The notes: generated by a model not told the origin, from the sequence alone. Counted from the stretch's first letter, positions 23,036-37,244 are shown. The stretch is 64,000 nucleotides of DNA from Rhabditoides inermis (GCA_963966185.1 CAWZYM010000172.1:1469953-1533952), one strand, 5' to 3'. Numbers and translations are program-made.

Positions 23036-23280
23036 TAATAAACCTTTTAAACGAAACTGTGTCTAGTCCTGACTGCAAAGTGTGGAATTGTCGCATGATG
23101 CATCGGCCGATCAGAAACAACCCGCCCACTGAACGCTGCTAATCTTGCAACAAACTCAGCCCAAGCCTCCCACTCGAACCACCTTCCACACAAGCGTCTT
23201 CTATGTATTTTTTTCCGTTTTCTATTGTTTTTTGGTGTCGTGATGTCGTGGTGTCTGGTGTCATTTCCTAATTACCGTTT

Positions 23281-23932
23281 TTTGACACTAACAAGTCGAC
23301 GGTGTCGCCAACTCAAGGTCGTTGATTACCTAATCGAGCTCCTCTCCCTATTCCTATTTCTATGGCGTATACCCATTGAACCGCCAGCCTTCTCACTTTA
23401 TCACGGAAGAAGACACGAACTCTGATTACTCTGATTACGGTAGCCCCACTCTGATTACGGTAGCTGTAGAGAGTACTGTAATCTTTAGTACTCACTGCAC
23501 ACTGCCATGTTCACGAGGAAGAGAGACGTTAGCCGTAGAAACAGGGAAATCAGCAGTCTCCACAGTGGAATCGAAGATGGCAGGGCAAAGACGGTCAGAC
23601 ATACGCACGAACAACACACGAGACACTGCAATCAATCGATAAACAATCGATATCAATCGATATCCTCACTTTCTGTCACTGGGACAATGAGACGCGATAG
23701 CGCATCGAAATAAAGAGCGAGTATGCCGAGATGACGTCATTGGGGATAGTGGAGAGAGCAGTGGTCTTAAAGGAACGAGAGCTGTGGAAGAGAAAGCGAC
23801 AGCAAAGAGAACCGAGAGAGTGACTGAAATAAAAGAAGGAGTAGAGAGAGGGGAGGGAGGGAACGGACCGAGAGTGTTCATGTCGAGTAGTTGTTGGCGG
23901 ATGTACCAAATGTGTCGTGGTCCTATTGGCGA
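23281..23932 (-). repeat. Inverted arm and inverted copy of the terminal module
   Basis: The GC-box arm (23281-23420) is joined directly to a reverse-complement copy of the module (23421-23932), which carries the inverted ATCGAT cluster (23636-23668) and TGACGTCA (near 23733). It mirrors 18290-18775. The outermost match on both sides is the segment reading GCCAACAGGGCCACGACACA on the left (18291) and its divergent complement near 23915-23932. That point is the best candidate for a true terminus of the unit. Confidence 0.65.
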
Positions 23933-24090
23933 AGGAGGGCGCAACTATTGGACAAAGAAACTTTTCGGGTAAGAGTGTTATCATTGTTTTGAAATCACAC
24001 TTTGTTTTCGAGAGTCATGACTATACGCAAGATCAAGTCTGAACAATCTCCATTATTGATGGTCACAGATAAGTATAAATTAATGTTTAC
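23932..24090 (+). pseudogene. Fragment of protease gene exons 5-6
   Basis: Starts abruptly at GGCGAAGGAGGGC, directly against the inverted module, and matches the end of exon 5, its intron and the start of exon 6 (MTIRKIKSEQ). A sixth, more diverged family member, broken by the junction. Confidence 0.6.
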
Positions 24091-24094
24091 AATG

Positions 24095-24470
24095 AAACGT
24101 ACACTTCGAATTCCTGGAAATTTCTTCGAGCTTAGTCAGTATCAGTAAGGTCGGAGCGTCCAGGTACAAAGACGAAGAATACACCAGGTTACTGTAAAAT
24201 ATATACGGGTTACTGTATCGACGTTCGTCTGCTGTGCCGATCCTCTTCTATCTGACACTGCCATTGGCGATACCCACAGCAGACGCGTATATCAGTTGTT
24301 TTTTCATGTAATATCGACAAACCTAAGTGGTGAGTGATATTATAGTCCCGGCAAAGATGTTCTAGCCGGTTCTCTCTCCCTCTCTCTCCCTTACTCGCTC
24401 TCCCTCTTCCTCTCTCTCCCTCTCTATTTCTCTCTCTCCCTCCCTCTCCCTCTCTCCATCTCTGTAGAAT
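24095..24470. repeat. Left arm of ~3.1 kb inverted-repeat segment
   Basis: Reverse complement of 26770-27240 with moderate divergence. Shared blocks include GGTTACTGTA, CGTTCGTCTGCTGTG and CGATACCCACAGCAGACGCG, ending in a pyrimidine microsatellite (24370-24460). A third partial copy is at 47205-47365. Confidence 0.75.
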
Positions 24471-24744
24471 CAAGAGGTGTAGAATCCGAATATAATTACA
24501 ACCAGCGCGGCAGCGCTGGTTGGTTTGTGTTAACCCTAGTCGCGCGCTAGAATCGGCAAAAGGCGATTGAACGAAAGGTTCCTTAGAATCTTTACGAGAA
24601 CAATGTGATGCTGATAGATGTTATCAAGCTGTTAGAAAATGGTTACGTTTCGATTTTGGTAACGCTAGCTGTTGTAGGAAGCGAGATACGCGCGCGCGCC
24701 CCCTGAGGGGTAGGCAATCCCCCGTGTACGGAACGTTTTCTAGG

Positions 24745-24763
24745 GGGGGGGGGGGGGGGGTGG
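24745..24763 (+). repeat. Poly-G tract
   Basis: A run of about 18 G next to a GCGCGC-rich stretch. It could form a G-quadruplex. A similar run is at 40602-40622 next to a LINE end. Confidence 0.9.
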
Positions 24764-24861
24764 CGCGCACCGGCTGCCCCCAGCAGACAGAAGGTGCACA
24801 ATCCGCACTGCCTGTGGATTGTACTGATATCGTTTAGATCGCGTGCTCTGCCGTGCGCACA

Positions 24862-24940
24862 GTAGTGTTGTGGTTAGCGATTGCGCCCGTTGAGACACAT
24901 GGCTCGAGTTCGGTTCCGGCTGGTGGCAAGCCTTTTGTAA
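24862..24940 (+). repeat. tRNA-like sequence (SINE head)
   Basis: Contains an A-box-like TGTGGTTAGCG and a B-box-like GAGTTCGGTTCC about 45 nt apart. The cloverleaf is incomplete, so it is read as tRNA-derived rather than a working tRNA. Confidence 0.35.
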
Positions 24941-25133
24941 GATATGATTTTACATAGAAATGACATTGGAATTGTAAATTTTCCCATCAGCATCACCTAA
25001 ACTCTTTTTTTTGTAAAATTTATACAATTTTGGACTCAACAAGATGGGTGAACAGTTGGATTCTTTAAAAAAACTGTTTTGTGGTTTATGTTAATGCAAT
25101 TAGATTTATATGAAATCCAATAAAAGTACATTC

Positions 25134-25435
25134 ATTATCTTTTAAAAGGACTTCCGTAAGAGAAGAGTTTGTGTTACTCAACGTAATGCAACAAAAGCTC
25201 ATGCATTTTATCAATCGAAATAGTACACAAACCTGCTCCAATAGTTCAACAAGTTATATATAATCGATCGGATACCGAAATCAATTTCCCGACATACAAC
25301 ATTTGCTCGCATTAGTTTTTATTGCAGAAAGAGCAGGTTTGTTTACTATTTCGATTGATAAAATGCATGAGCTTTTGTTGCATTACGTTGAGTAACACAA
25401 ACTCTTCTCTTACGGAAGTCCTTTTAAAAGATAAT
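25134..25435. repeat. Fold-back element, 105-nt arms
   Basis: Arms 25134-25238 and 25331-25435 are reverse complements with one mismatch seen, around a 92-nt loop. Shares CAACAAAAGC, CATGCAT and ACAAACCTGCTC with the 82-nt fold-backs in the same order. GTGGTTTATGTT occurs both about 40 nt outside the left arm and just outside the right arm. The short ORF over the right arm is not considered a gene. The remaining sequence from 24480 to 26240 holds nothing else I can name. Confidence 0.9.
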
Positions 25436-26249
25436 AGTGGTTTATGTTGTATCAAAACGAAAAACTTGGAAAATGGCGGGAAAACGCAAGTTTCGATTTC
25501 GAGCCATTTTCATCGCTCTGGATGGAAGAAAAGGCAACACCAGATTTTCACGAAAAAAAAATCATAGTAATTTGATTTAACGCGTAGAATCGAATGGTGT
25601 TAGTCGTTTTTGTTGTTTCGAGGCGAAAAGATCTCAAAAAAATAAAATATGAAATTTTTTGAAAAATTTTGATCATAACTTTTTTCTTTTTTGTTTTATG
25701 AAAAAAATGTTTATGTACAAAAAGTCTTATAATATCAAGACAAATCGAACATGCCTTTCAAAAATAGTTTTGGACAAAAACTGACTGATTTGAGGTCATG
25801 GTCCCTTAACTGACCAAATTTGCATATTGGGACAAAATCACTTATACTAACTTGTAGAGCACCCTTGAAAACCCCTATAACCGCGCACAAGTTTCTAGGT
25901 CCCACCTCGTCCGGTTCTTACGCGGATCGTGTGGTATTGCTATGCGAATACACTGTCTGGACTATCTTGTGTTGCAATGTCGTTGAAGATGACAGTTGAT
26001 AATGATCTCTGTTTTTTACTCCAACCATCCTGCCTAACAACCTTCCTGGCTTACGAATATTAATTTGTCTAGTTTATTCGTGATTACAGACCATTTCGAA
26101 CCTGGGAGCCCTCGAGTTGCGATCAAGGAGGAAGACAGAGTCGGCCTTTACAACTGAGATATCGGGAAGAGTCGGGAACTTCCACGCTTGGTACACTGAA
26201 CTGACAGAATTCAATACGTTCCGATATTAGTATGGGTGCGAACAAAATG

Positions 26250-26682
26250 GACAATTCAATTCAATTCAATTCAACATTTATCCGGTATCGCATTATGTGA
26301 TCATAACTCAAAACATCAATCATTCACAGAGTAGCGCCGGGAAGCAAAATTCTTCCATCTTGTCGCATCAGCGTCCGCGGCCACACTCTTCCATTCCTCC
26401 TCGAGGGTCCTCCTATTGGTCTGGATCGTCTTCTTGAATTCGTCGCTCCACTGTAGATGGGGGCGACCGGCCTTGCCTTTCCTTGGCGGGTTCCAATCGA
26501 TCACGCGTCGCGTCCATCGGTCGTCGTTGCAAGTCATGATGTGGCGGGCGAACCTCCACTTCCTTGATCTCGCCTCGCACAGCACGTCTCGTAATCCCGT
26601 CAGTCGTCGTATATCCTTGCACGGCACTTTGTCCAGCAGAGTCAGCCCTGGACAGAAATGGACAGAGAACAATAAATTTCAC
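26250..26682 (-). pseudogene. Non-LTR retrotransposon 3' fragment (RTE-like C-terminus)
   Basis: The minus frame 26672-26316 reads FARHIMTCNDDRWTRRVIDW and GKAGRPHLQWSDEFK, typical of the C-terminal end of RTE-type LINE proteins. It ends with a stop and is followed (26255-26276, plus-strand view) by a (TTCAA)n pentamer tail. The 5' part is absent. Confidence 0.75.
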
Positions 26683-26769
26683 GTTCGAGTAAATAAAAGA
26701 AAAAGTACTTTTCGGTATAGATAGGGAGACTGAACGGATCCGTACCTACTATGAAATAATATTGGGTGT

Positions 26770-27240
26770 ATTTCAATTTATTTCAATTGTTTGAGAGAAG
26801 GAGAGAGAGGGAGAGAGGGAGAGGGAGGGAGAGAGAGAAATTGAGAGGGAGAGAGAGGAAGAGGGAGGGAGAGTAAAGGGAGAGAGAGGGAGAGAGAACC
26901 GGCTAGAACATCATTGCCGGGACTAGAATATCACTCACCACTCAGGTTTGTCGATATTACATGAAATAACAGCTGATATGTGCAGCATCAGTCCAGAGTA
27001 GATGGAATAGTTATGCAAATGAATAAAACAGCGCGTCTGCTGTGGGTATCGCCAATGACAGTGCCAGAGAGAAGAGGATTGGCACAGCAGACGAACGTCG
27101 ATACAGTAACCCGTATATATTTTACAGTAACCTGGTGTATTTCTCGTCTTTGTACTTGGACGCTCCGATCTTCCTGTCTCAGCTCGAACAAAATTCCGTG
27201 AAAACCGGAACCACTCAATTCGAAGTGTACGTTTCATCCT
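26770..27240. repeat. Right arm of ~3.1 kb inverted-repeat segment
   Basis: Pairs with 24095-24470. Starts with a purine microsatellite (26790-26895) equivalent to the pyrimidine tract on the left and ends near TTCGAAGTGTACGTTTCATC. Confidence 0.75.
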
Positions 27241-27650
27241 GTTTCACGATACGTTTCACTAAAATATAATATTTCGCGATTCATTGAAATATTATTTTTT
27301 ATTTCCAAAAAACCTTAAAATGAAGATATTTTCGATACTCGTACTACTGTTTGAATGAAAGAATAGTAAATTCAACTCACCAGAACACACGCATACTCCT
27401 TTGTCGTAGTCCCACTCGCTGCCGCCCCCGCACTCGAAGATCGACGAGCATGTGCCTAGACTCCCTGCAATGATCTCTTATCACCTTATCAGAGATCGCC
27501 CTTTTTATTCCGACTGATCAAACTGATTAGATGAGATTCAAACCAACTGATCACTAAATGATCTTGTTGTCGAATCACCTTTTCCGATTTCGCCCTTATC
27601 ATTCTGACTGAGCAGATGATACTCTGGACGGTCTTTAGCCCTTACTTACG
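27195..27650. repeat. Duplicated segment with a Cys-rich exon (copy 1)
   Basis: Near-identical to 38255-38655. The start overlaps the inverted-repeat arm. Holds the minus-strand Cys-rich exon described separately. Confidence 0.85.
27382..27465 (-). CDS. Isolated Cys-rich exon, copy 1
   Basis: On the minus strand about 27 codons read FECGGGSEWDYDKGVCVCSG, preceded by TCSS and followed by a consensus GTGAGT donor. The C-x-C spacing suggests a small secreted, disulfide-bonded or EGF-like module. No start codon or partner exon can be assigned. The second copy (38432-38520) has an altered N-terminal side (HGTCTSTFEC). Function unknown. Confidence 0.3.
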
Positions 27651-27950
27651 TAACCGCTATCTGCCAGATCTGAGGGGGCGGGGCTAGGAGTCTGAGGGGC
27701 GGGGCCAGAGTGGGGAACCGCGACGCGAGCCGCGACGCGCCCCCCCGGAATGGCGTGGGTGGTATGGATAGATGTCGAAATATTCATGTTCGCCTATGAG
27801 ACAATGGGCCATAATGCAAGACAGAAGAAACATAATTAGGGAAAACTATATATTTTTGGAATGCGCATTTTACGAGGAATTCGTTGGTGATACAATCATG
27901 TTAAAATAAGAAAGCAACAAATACTTCCCCATTACTGGCGTGAACGTTTA

Positions 27951-28762
27951 GGGGCCCGACATACTTTGTAGCGCGTGCGATTCGCCAGCGCGCGCGATTT
28001 TAAATTAGCCGAGCTACATTTCAAAAGTCGCCAGCGAAGAGGCGCTGGCTACAACTGATGCGCTGGCTACAAAAAGTAGCAGAGGAGCTAGCGACAATAT
28101 GAATTAAGCGCGTCTTGAACGAACATTGACGCACGATCGTTGTGCGCAATCTCACTTGAGGAATATGATGAGTCTGTACTGAGAAGTGATTGGGGCGCGA
28201 TGAGTCCCAGAATGTTGAATCCGAGGTGCAAGACGAGTGTGTAGGTCATCAAACTCGTGCGGGTACAGCCTCGTATACGACAAAAGGTTCTGCGGATTGG
28301 TGCTTGCCAAATAGCTGGCCATTGTCATGTGCCTCTGATCGAGAAGTGGCTCATGTGCCTCCGACACATACACTCGTCTCGGTTCTTTTTCCATATCATC
28401 AATAATTTCTTTCACAATTGCACAAACGAGTTCAAAGTAAGCATCTTCATCCATTTCAACTCCTAAAAACAATGTTTGAAGTAAACAACAACAAAAACTA
28501 AATAAAAATAAATGTTGAAACGATTAAACCAGTGTAATCGCCTGGCGAATTGTCGCCACGCTAACAGTGAATTACGCGAGCGACTTTACTGGCGACTTTG
28601 TAGCTGGCTACTTTCCTCATTGTAGCCGGCTACAATTCGCGCGCGAGTATGTGCTGGCTACTTTGAAAGTCGCCAGTGCACTTTGCGCGAGCTACAATGC
28701 TGGCGACTTTTACACAGAGAGAGGTGGCGAATCGCACGCGCTACAAAAGTATGTCGGGCCCC
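27951..28762 (-). mobile_element. PIF/Harbinger deletion derivative
   Basis: Termini are inverted repeats of about 38 bp starting GGGGCCCGACATACTT, with one single-base indel between ends. TTA directly precedes the left end (27948-27950) and directly follows the right end (28763-28765), the 3-bp target duplication typical of this superfamily. Multiple GCTGGCTAC and GGCGACTTT repeats near both ends look like transposase binding sites. Contains the start of a HARBI1-like ORF only. Length 812 bp. Confidence 0.9.
28152..28453 (-). pseudogene. HARBI1-like transposase, N-terminal remnant
   Basis: The frame starting MDEDAYFELV at 28453 carries SYTRLYPHEFDDLHTRLAP and HRAPITSQYRLIIFL. This matches the region just before the DDE nuclease core of Harbinger transposases, where a 'F..LL..+.P.+......R.PI....RL...L' pattern is usual. 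The catalytic DDE domain is missing, so it cannot act alone. A TTTTTAG acceptor directly upstream suggests an earlier first exon. Confidence 0.75.
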
Positions 28763-29025
28763 TTACTGTTCTTGATCGTTTATTGTTATTCTTTTTAAGG
28801 AATATTGCATGTAGTCAATGTGTTTTTGTTTTGTAACAACGACCTCGCGACTAGTCCAATTAGGCGTATCAATCAGTCGCTTGAGGTATGGTTGTGCAGT
28901 CGATGTCGCCAGAATACCGTAGGCTATCTACTGGCTGGTCTCGTCAGAACACCGTAGGCTATGTACTGTAATTGTATGCTACTCACTAACTCACTATCAA
29001 CCACTGACCCCGATATATACTCAAC

Positions 29026-29654
29026 ATGTCACTCATCTTCGATACCTCCCAACCCGACGAGCTTACCCCTCGTGGAAATGCTGTCCGTCAATGGCAGAGT
29101 ATTCGCTACCCCGGCCGCACTCTCGTCTTCCAGTTCAAGTCCACCAACAAGAGTTCCTGTACCTGGTACTGCAACGAGTGCTACAAGATCTATACAAAGT
29201 TTGGTAGTTTTTAGCATGCGCTGAATAACTTGTGCTTTTAGCACAGCAAGAACAAGAAGAACATGCAGCCTCCTGTGCCCCCTAACCCCAAGCTTTTCAA
29301 AATGCTTAGCGATCTCGAGAAAACTCAGTGGTTGTCAAATCCCGATGACTCCATTGCTTCTGACCACAGCTGCGGCTGGCCGACCGCAGAATCGAGCCTT
29401 GTAGAAAACTCCCTTGTCTCTCGTGTACTGATTGCCGGGCGCGATAGTTGTATGGAAGACCGCGCAATGCCCATGTCATGTATTCACTCCACACTGATTT
29501 CGCCTCCTTTCCTAGAGCCGTCAAAGATCACGTAGAGCTGGCATGCGTTAGGAAAAAGAAGCTGGTGGGCCGGAGGGTGCAGAAGGCTTGCTGTACCAAG
29601 AAGACAGCCATCAAGTACGACTCCATCTCGCCACTCTACCAACAGGTTGTCTAG
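29026..29654 (+). CDS. Small zinc-finger-like gene, unrecognised, frame break
   Basis: Starts ATG at 29026 (MSLIFDTSQPDEL); exon 1 ends near 29202, exon 2 starts near 29242 after TGCTTTTAG. The text TPRGNAVRQWQS...GRTLVFQF, then CTWYCNECYKIY and SDHSCGW, recalls FLYWCH-type or other transposon-linked zinc fingers (C-x-x-C with a later H-x-C), but the match is loose. Near 29440 the frame with clear coding character changes: RDSCMED on one side, then VMYSLHTDFASFPRAVKDH and KACCTKKTAIKY to a TAG at 29652. This needs an unseen intron or a frameshift. A polyadenylation signal is not evident. Confidence 0.4.
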
Positions 29655-30179
29655 ACTCTCCTCACTCTCGCCTCCCCTCTAGCCTGTCTGCACCTCCTAC
29701 AACAGTACAAACCAACTACTTTTACTTACTTTTGAAAGATAATCGGGAGTAGTGTCTAGTGTTGAGTGAGGAGAGCAGTTGCGGGCGACGCGCATTGCGG
29801 GTCGGGGGCAACGCTCTTGTGAGGTGTTCGGTGATCGGTGCGTACAGGCAACTCGCAGAGCGAGTTGGGAGTACGCGAGTGTCGTGTGAGTCGGTGTGAG
29901 CTAGTGGCAGTCGACTGCGATCGATTAGTTGCCGGAAGTGGCACTGGATAGAGAGTGATTATCGATTCGATATCGATTGGTTGGCAGAAAGAAAGAGGCA
30001 CTCAGAGAGACTCGAGTAGTCGGGACACAAAGACACTCGCGGAGTGAACGAATTCCACCAATGGTGCTCTTACACTGTTCCATGTGCAAATTTTCTGCTG
30101 CTAACAAGCTCAGTTCGAAATAAGATGTATGATTTAGATATTCTTCTAAATCAGGCTAAACCTATTGTTTTCGCGATAA

Positions 30180-31690
30180 CCGAAAGTTGTTCAAGATAAT
30201 ATGAGTAGTCTCGTCTCTGTATGAATGGCCGCTGTAACATGTATCGATCGGATCGCAAGACTCTTGCTGGAGGCGTTTTAGTGCTCACTCACTCTTCCCT
30301 TTCTGTAAAACACATTTTATCTATATCAATCGATAGTCTCTGCGAACTAGTTTGCATCGACATTATCCCCTCACATGTTTTGAAGATGTCTCACCCACTG
30401 CGATTGATTACTGCATATCGCACACCTGGCTCATCGCCACAAATCAAGCTAGCAGGAACAAAACTTATTCATGAAATTCAGTCACTTCTCTTACCCGATA
30501 GTCATAGTCACATAACTCAAGAAGATTTCAATGCGCCATCGGTCGACTGGAATTCGTTCCGGGCGACTGAGGCGTTTGATCGATCTTTGATGAACTTCGT
30601 CTCACTCCACTCCCTTTCTCAAATGGTTCGCGATGCGACGATGGTGAGACGAGTGGGGCGAAGGGCGCACACTCTCGATATCGTTCTCGCTGATTCCATT
30701 TCGCTTTTCCAATGTCTCCGTCTGATGCCGCGTTTTTTTTCTGTCTGCGATCATTTGCCCGTTGAGCTGAGAGTCATAATATCAAATTGAAACGCTCAGC
30801 TCTTGAGTATTCGGTGAGAAAGCCTTCCAGTCGTGTTTCGGACAGAGCACAAAATAAACTACGAAAGGCTTCATTCTCTTGGAACTGCAAACTGCAAACG
30901 CGAGGCGAGATTAATCAATGGCAGCAACAAGCGCGCGCTATTTCGGGATGTACGCGCATAACTGTTTCCTAGTGATGGTGTGGCCTCGCTCTCTCGTGAG
31001 GGTGAGTTGACTCGTGAGGGGGACTTTCTGCGTGTATATCGCACTCGCTATCTCACTGAATTATGGAAGCTCAAAGATGTGGGATCGGTGAATCTGATTG
31101 AGTCGGTACAGAGACATTTTACGCGCCGAATGTGTCATCGTGCCGACTTTTTCTCGCTCACTTATCCTCTATTTTGCCTCACGTCACTAGCATGTTGCTG
31201 TGATGATATCCTTAACGCCTCCAGCTATTAGATCTCCAAACGCTCGAAGAGCGACGCTCAATGAACGATATCGCGTATATTCATAAGGTTATGACTAATC
31301 GCACTAGTCTAGAGTATTCTGGCCTCTTCAACATTGTACCTTCCCGGTCTCGTGTTTCTCATGGGTGGCGCCTGATTCCTTGCTTTGACACAACTTTAAA
31401 AAGCAGCACGTTTTTCAGTAGGAGTTTTGCACTATGGAACACACTCCCCAACAACATCATTTTATCTGCGAAACTTCAAACAGTGAAATCGTACCTCCTA
31501 GATAACCCCCATTTGTTCCCTCCTTTCAAAACTAGGTGAGTGCTCATTTGGGAACCTGTGTTATCTGTTTTATCCTATTTTTGTGTTTATTTGTTTTCTA
31601 ATCACACTTGCCGTATTCACTATATTTATGTGTTTGTCCTGTGTTCTTCTATATGATACACACTGTAATAAATCTTATTATTATGTTTAC
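30180..31690 (+). pseudogene. Decayed LINE (endonuclease and 3' end)
   Basis: 30221-30790 encodes an APE-type endonuclease (ITAYRTPGSS, EDFNAPSVDW in place of GDFN, SVCDHLPVEL). Most of the reverse transcriptase is deleted. Fragments of the C-terminus follow: LIESVQRHFTRRMCHRA near 31090 and the frame 31261-31539 (MNDIAYIHKV to FPPFKTR). It ends with AATAAATCTTATTATTATG near 31690. The C-terminal text matches the LINE at 40.5-42.6 kb, so they belong to one clade. Frame breaks and deletions make it inactive. 29655-30180 holds ATCGAT sites but no gene I can support. Confidence 0.8.
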
Positions 31691-31699
31691 TGTTAAGTA

Positions 31700-32270
31700 T
31701 GTATAGTGCGAGAATATTATATGCGTAGTTGTTTGATCACAAAAACATGCTAGTGACGAGTGCAAGATAGTTTGACTAGTGCTAGAAAGTGATGCCGTTG
31801 AGCAACTTTCGAGTAGATGCTAATGTGTTTTGCTCTTACTCACATAAATTCCTGCAACATGAATAACTTTCACTCTTGCATTCCTTATCTTAAAATAGGA
31901 AGCGTGCGAGCAGTAAACGTGTCAGTTGTCAATTCACATGACACATGACACAACACAGTCTAACTTTTCCCATATCTTCCCATCCTCTCCTTTCACTTTT
32001 CTCAATCGCTCGCGCTCGATTGCATTGCGTATTTTCCAATGATCGTAATACCTTCGTTTTCGTTATTATTGAATCACTGTATAGTCAGTTTCCAGAGTGA
32101 ACCTTTATGTACATTGTAGAATCCACGTTCTGTCTGTATTATGACTGCAAACCCTACCATTGAGATTATATTGAACCAGAACAAAGAGACATGTGAGTTG
32201 TATCAAAGGAACAGTGGCGACTTATTTCTGCCACAACCTGCCACAACTCCTCATTTTCACACGAGCAAAA
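31700..32270. other. No gene seen
   Basis: AT-rich spacer between the LINE remnant and the tRNA-like sequence. Only short frames; no repeat partner noticed in the window. Confidence 0.5.
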
Positions 32271-32273
32271 CAT

Positions 32274-32352
32274 TTGGCGGTGAACGGAATCGAACCCGCG
32301 AAGATCGGGACACAACGCAGCGCACATGCACTGAGCCGAGAAGCAAGTGACC
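32274..32352 (-). repeat. tRNA-derived SINE-like sequence
   Basis: The minus strand has a perfect B box (GGTTCGATTCC) and an A-box-like GGCTCAGTGC at tRNA spacing. The 3' end GTTCACCGCCA resembles a tRNA end. The stems are imperfect; read as a SINE head or tRNA pseudogene. Confidence 0.5.
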
Positions 32353-32590
32353 GGGCGTTGTTTATTTGCGGTCATGTCTCCGACCCCAGTTTTTGCAGTG
32401 AAGCGTTGGCGAGAAATTCAAATTTTGAGCTGCATTCTTGGCAGTGGCAGAATCGAAAATTACGCAGAATCGTCGTTCTTTCGCAAAAATTGCAAATGTT
32501 TTAGAATAATATGATTTTTAATAATACTCCGAGTCGAAAACAAGTCGCCACTGTTGCTTTAACCTATGTTTGTTTATTATAATATTTAAA

Positions 32591-35958
<3,368 letters not shown>

Positions 35959-36220
35959 AGTTCACAGATCGCGGGGTGAGTACACACAAAGTTTGATGTG
36001 TGAGGAAATGGAATAATCAGAAATGTCTAGGCACGCCACTCGACGATTCGCTTGAAGACCTTATGTCCTAACCTCGAGAGCAAGAATGTGACAGACACAT
36101 ACGTTAGAACACAGGATTCCGCTTGGGTCACACAAATGTTCATTGGGGTCTCTAATTCACATACATTCACATTCACACACTCATGTAATTTCCAAACTAG
36201 TAACTAGTTTATTTCGGTTG

Positions 36221-36602
36221 TTAGCTCTCAATGTCAATTAAATGAGTGTCCATTTTGTTTCCCACCGTCAAATCGTCCCACCGTCGTACATACAATCGGA
36301 TTGTCTTCCACCCAAACTTGACCATACACATACTTGTGTGCAGTACAAACATCTTTGATTGTTTTGCGTAATGAAAGAGGTTTGAGATCAATTTTTTCAG
36401 TCTTTGATCATACTCAAGATTCGGACAAAAACGTTTTGTGAACTTTCTTTGAATTTTCTCAACTGGATCCCAGTAAGTTTTCTTTACATCAATGAGGCAC
36501 TCAGTGTATTTCAAAATAGCTAAAACCTTAGCATTGAAGAGCGACATAAAGCCTTTCTTATCAAAACTGAATGTTCTGAACATATTATTCATAATTGCAC
36601 CT
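36221..36602 (-). pseudogene. LINE reverse transcriptase C-terminal fragment
   Basis: The minus frame contains SLFNAKVLAILKYTECLIDV, VEKIQRKFTKRFCP, YDQRLKKL and a conserved VRRWDDL end. This is the thumb/C-terminal region of a non-LTR reverse transcriptase with the catalytic part missing. A related 100-nt fragment (IRRWDDLEEC) is at 37640-37740 on the same strand. The CT-rich tract lies directly upstream. Confidence 0.7.
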
Positions 36603-36607
36603 GCCTT

Positions 36608-36756
36608 ACGAGCTTGCTGTAGTAAGTGAATTCTCTCTCCCTCTCCCCCCCTCCTCTCTCTCTCCCTCTTCCTCTCCCTCTCTCCCTCTCTCTCTCTCCC
36701 ACTCACCCCATCTCGCTCTTGTGGCACTCCCTCTCCTCCCCCTCTCTCTCCTACCC

Positions 36757-36794
<38 letters not shown>

Positions 36795-37151
36795 CCACTA
36801 ACCCCTCTCGCTCTTGTGGCACTCCCTCTCCTCCCCCTCTCTCTCCTACCCTTCCCCCCCCTCTCTCTCTCTTGTGGAACTCTCTCTCCTCTCTCTCTCT
36901 CTCCTACCCTTCCTCCCTCTCTCTCTCTCTCTTCCCCCCCTCTATCTCTCTCTCTTCCCCTCACTCCCTCTCTCTCTCCCCCTCTCCCTCTCTCTCCCTC
37001 TCTCTCGCACTCACCCCTCTCTCTCTCTCTTGTGGCACTCCCTCTCCTCCCCTCTCTCTCCTACCCTTCCTCCCTCTCTCTCTCTCCCCCCCCCTCTTTC
37101 TCTCTTGTGGCACTCCCTCTCCTCCCCCTCTCTCTCCTACCCTTCCTCCCT

Positions 37152-37238
<87 letters not shown>

Positions 37239-37244
37239 GCACTC
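36608..37244. repeat. Long pyrimidine-rich (CT)n tract with internal ~130-nt units
   Basis: About 630 nt of CTCTCC-type repeats punctuated by regularly spaced TTGTGGCACTCCCTCTCC segments (near 36718, 36812, 37030, 37107, 37216), so a higher-order repeat is superimposed on the microsatellite. The Ser/Leu/Pro frames are artefacts. Confidence 0.9.
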
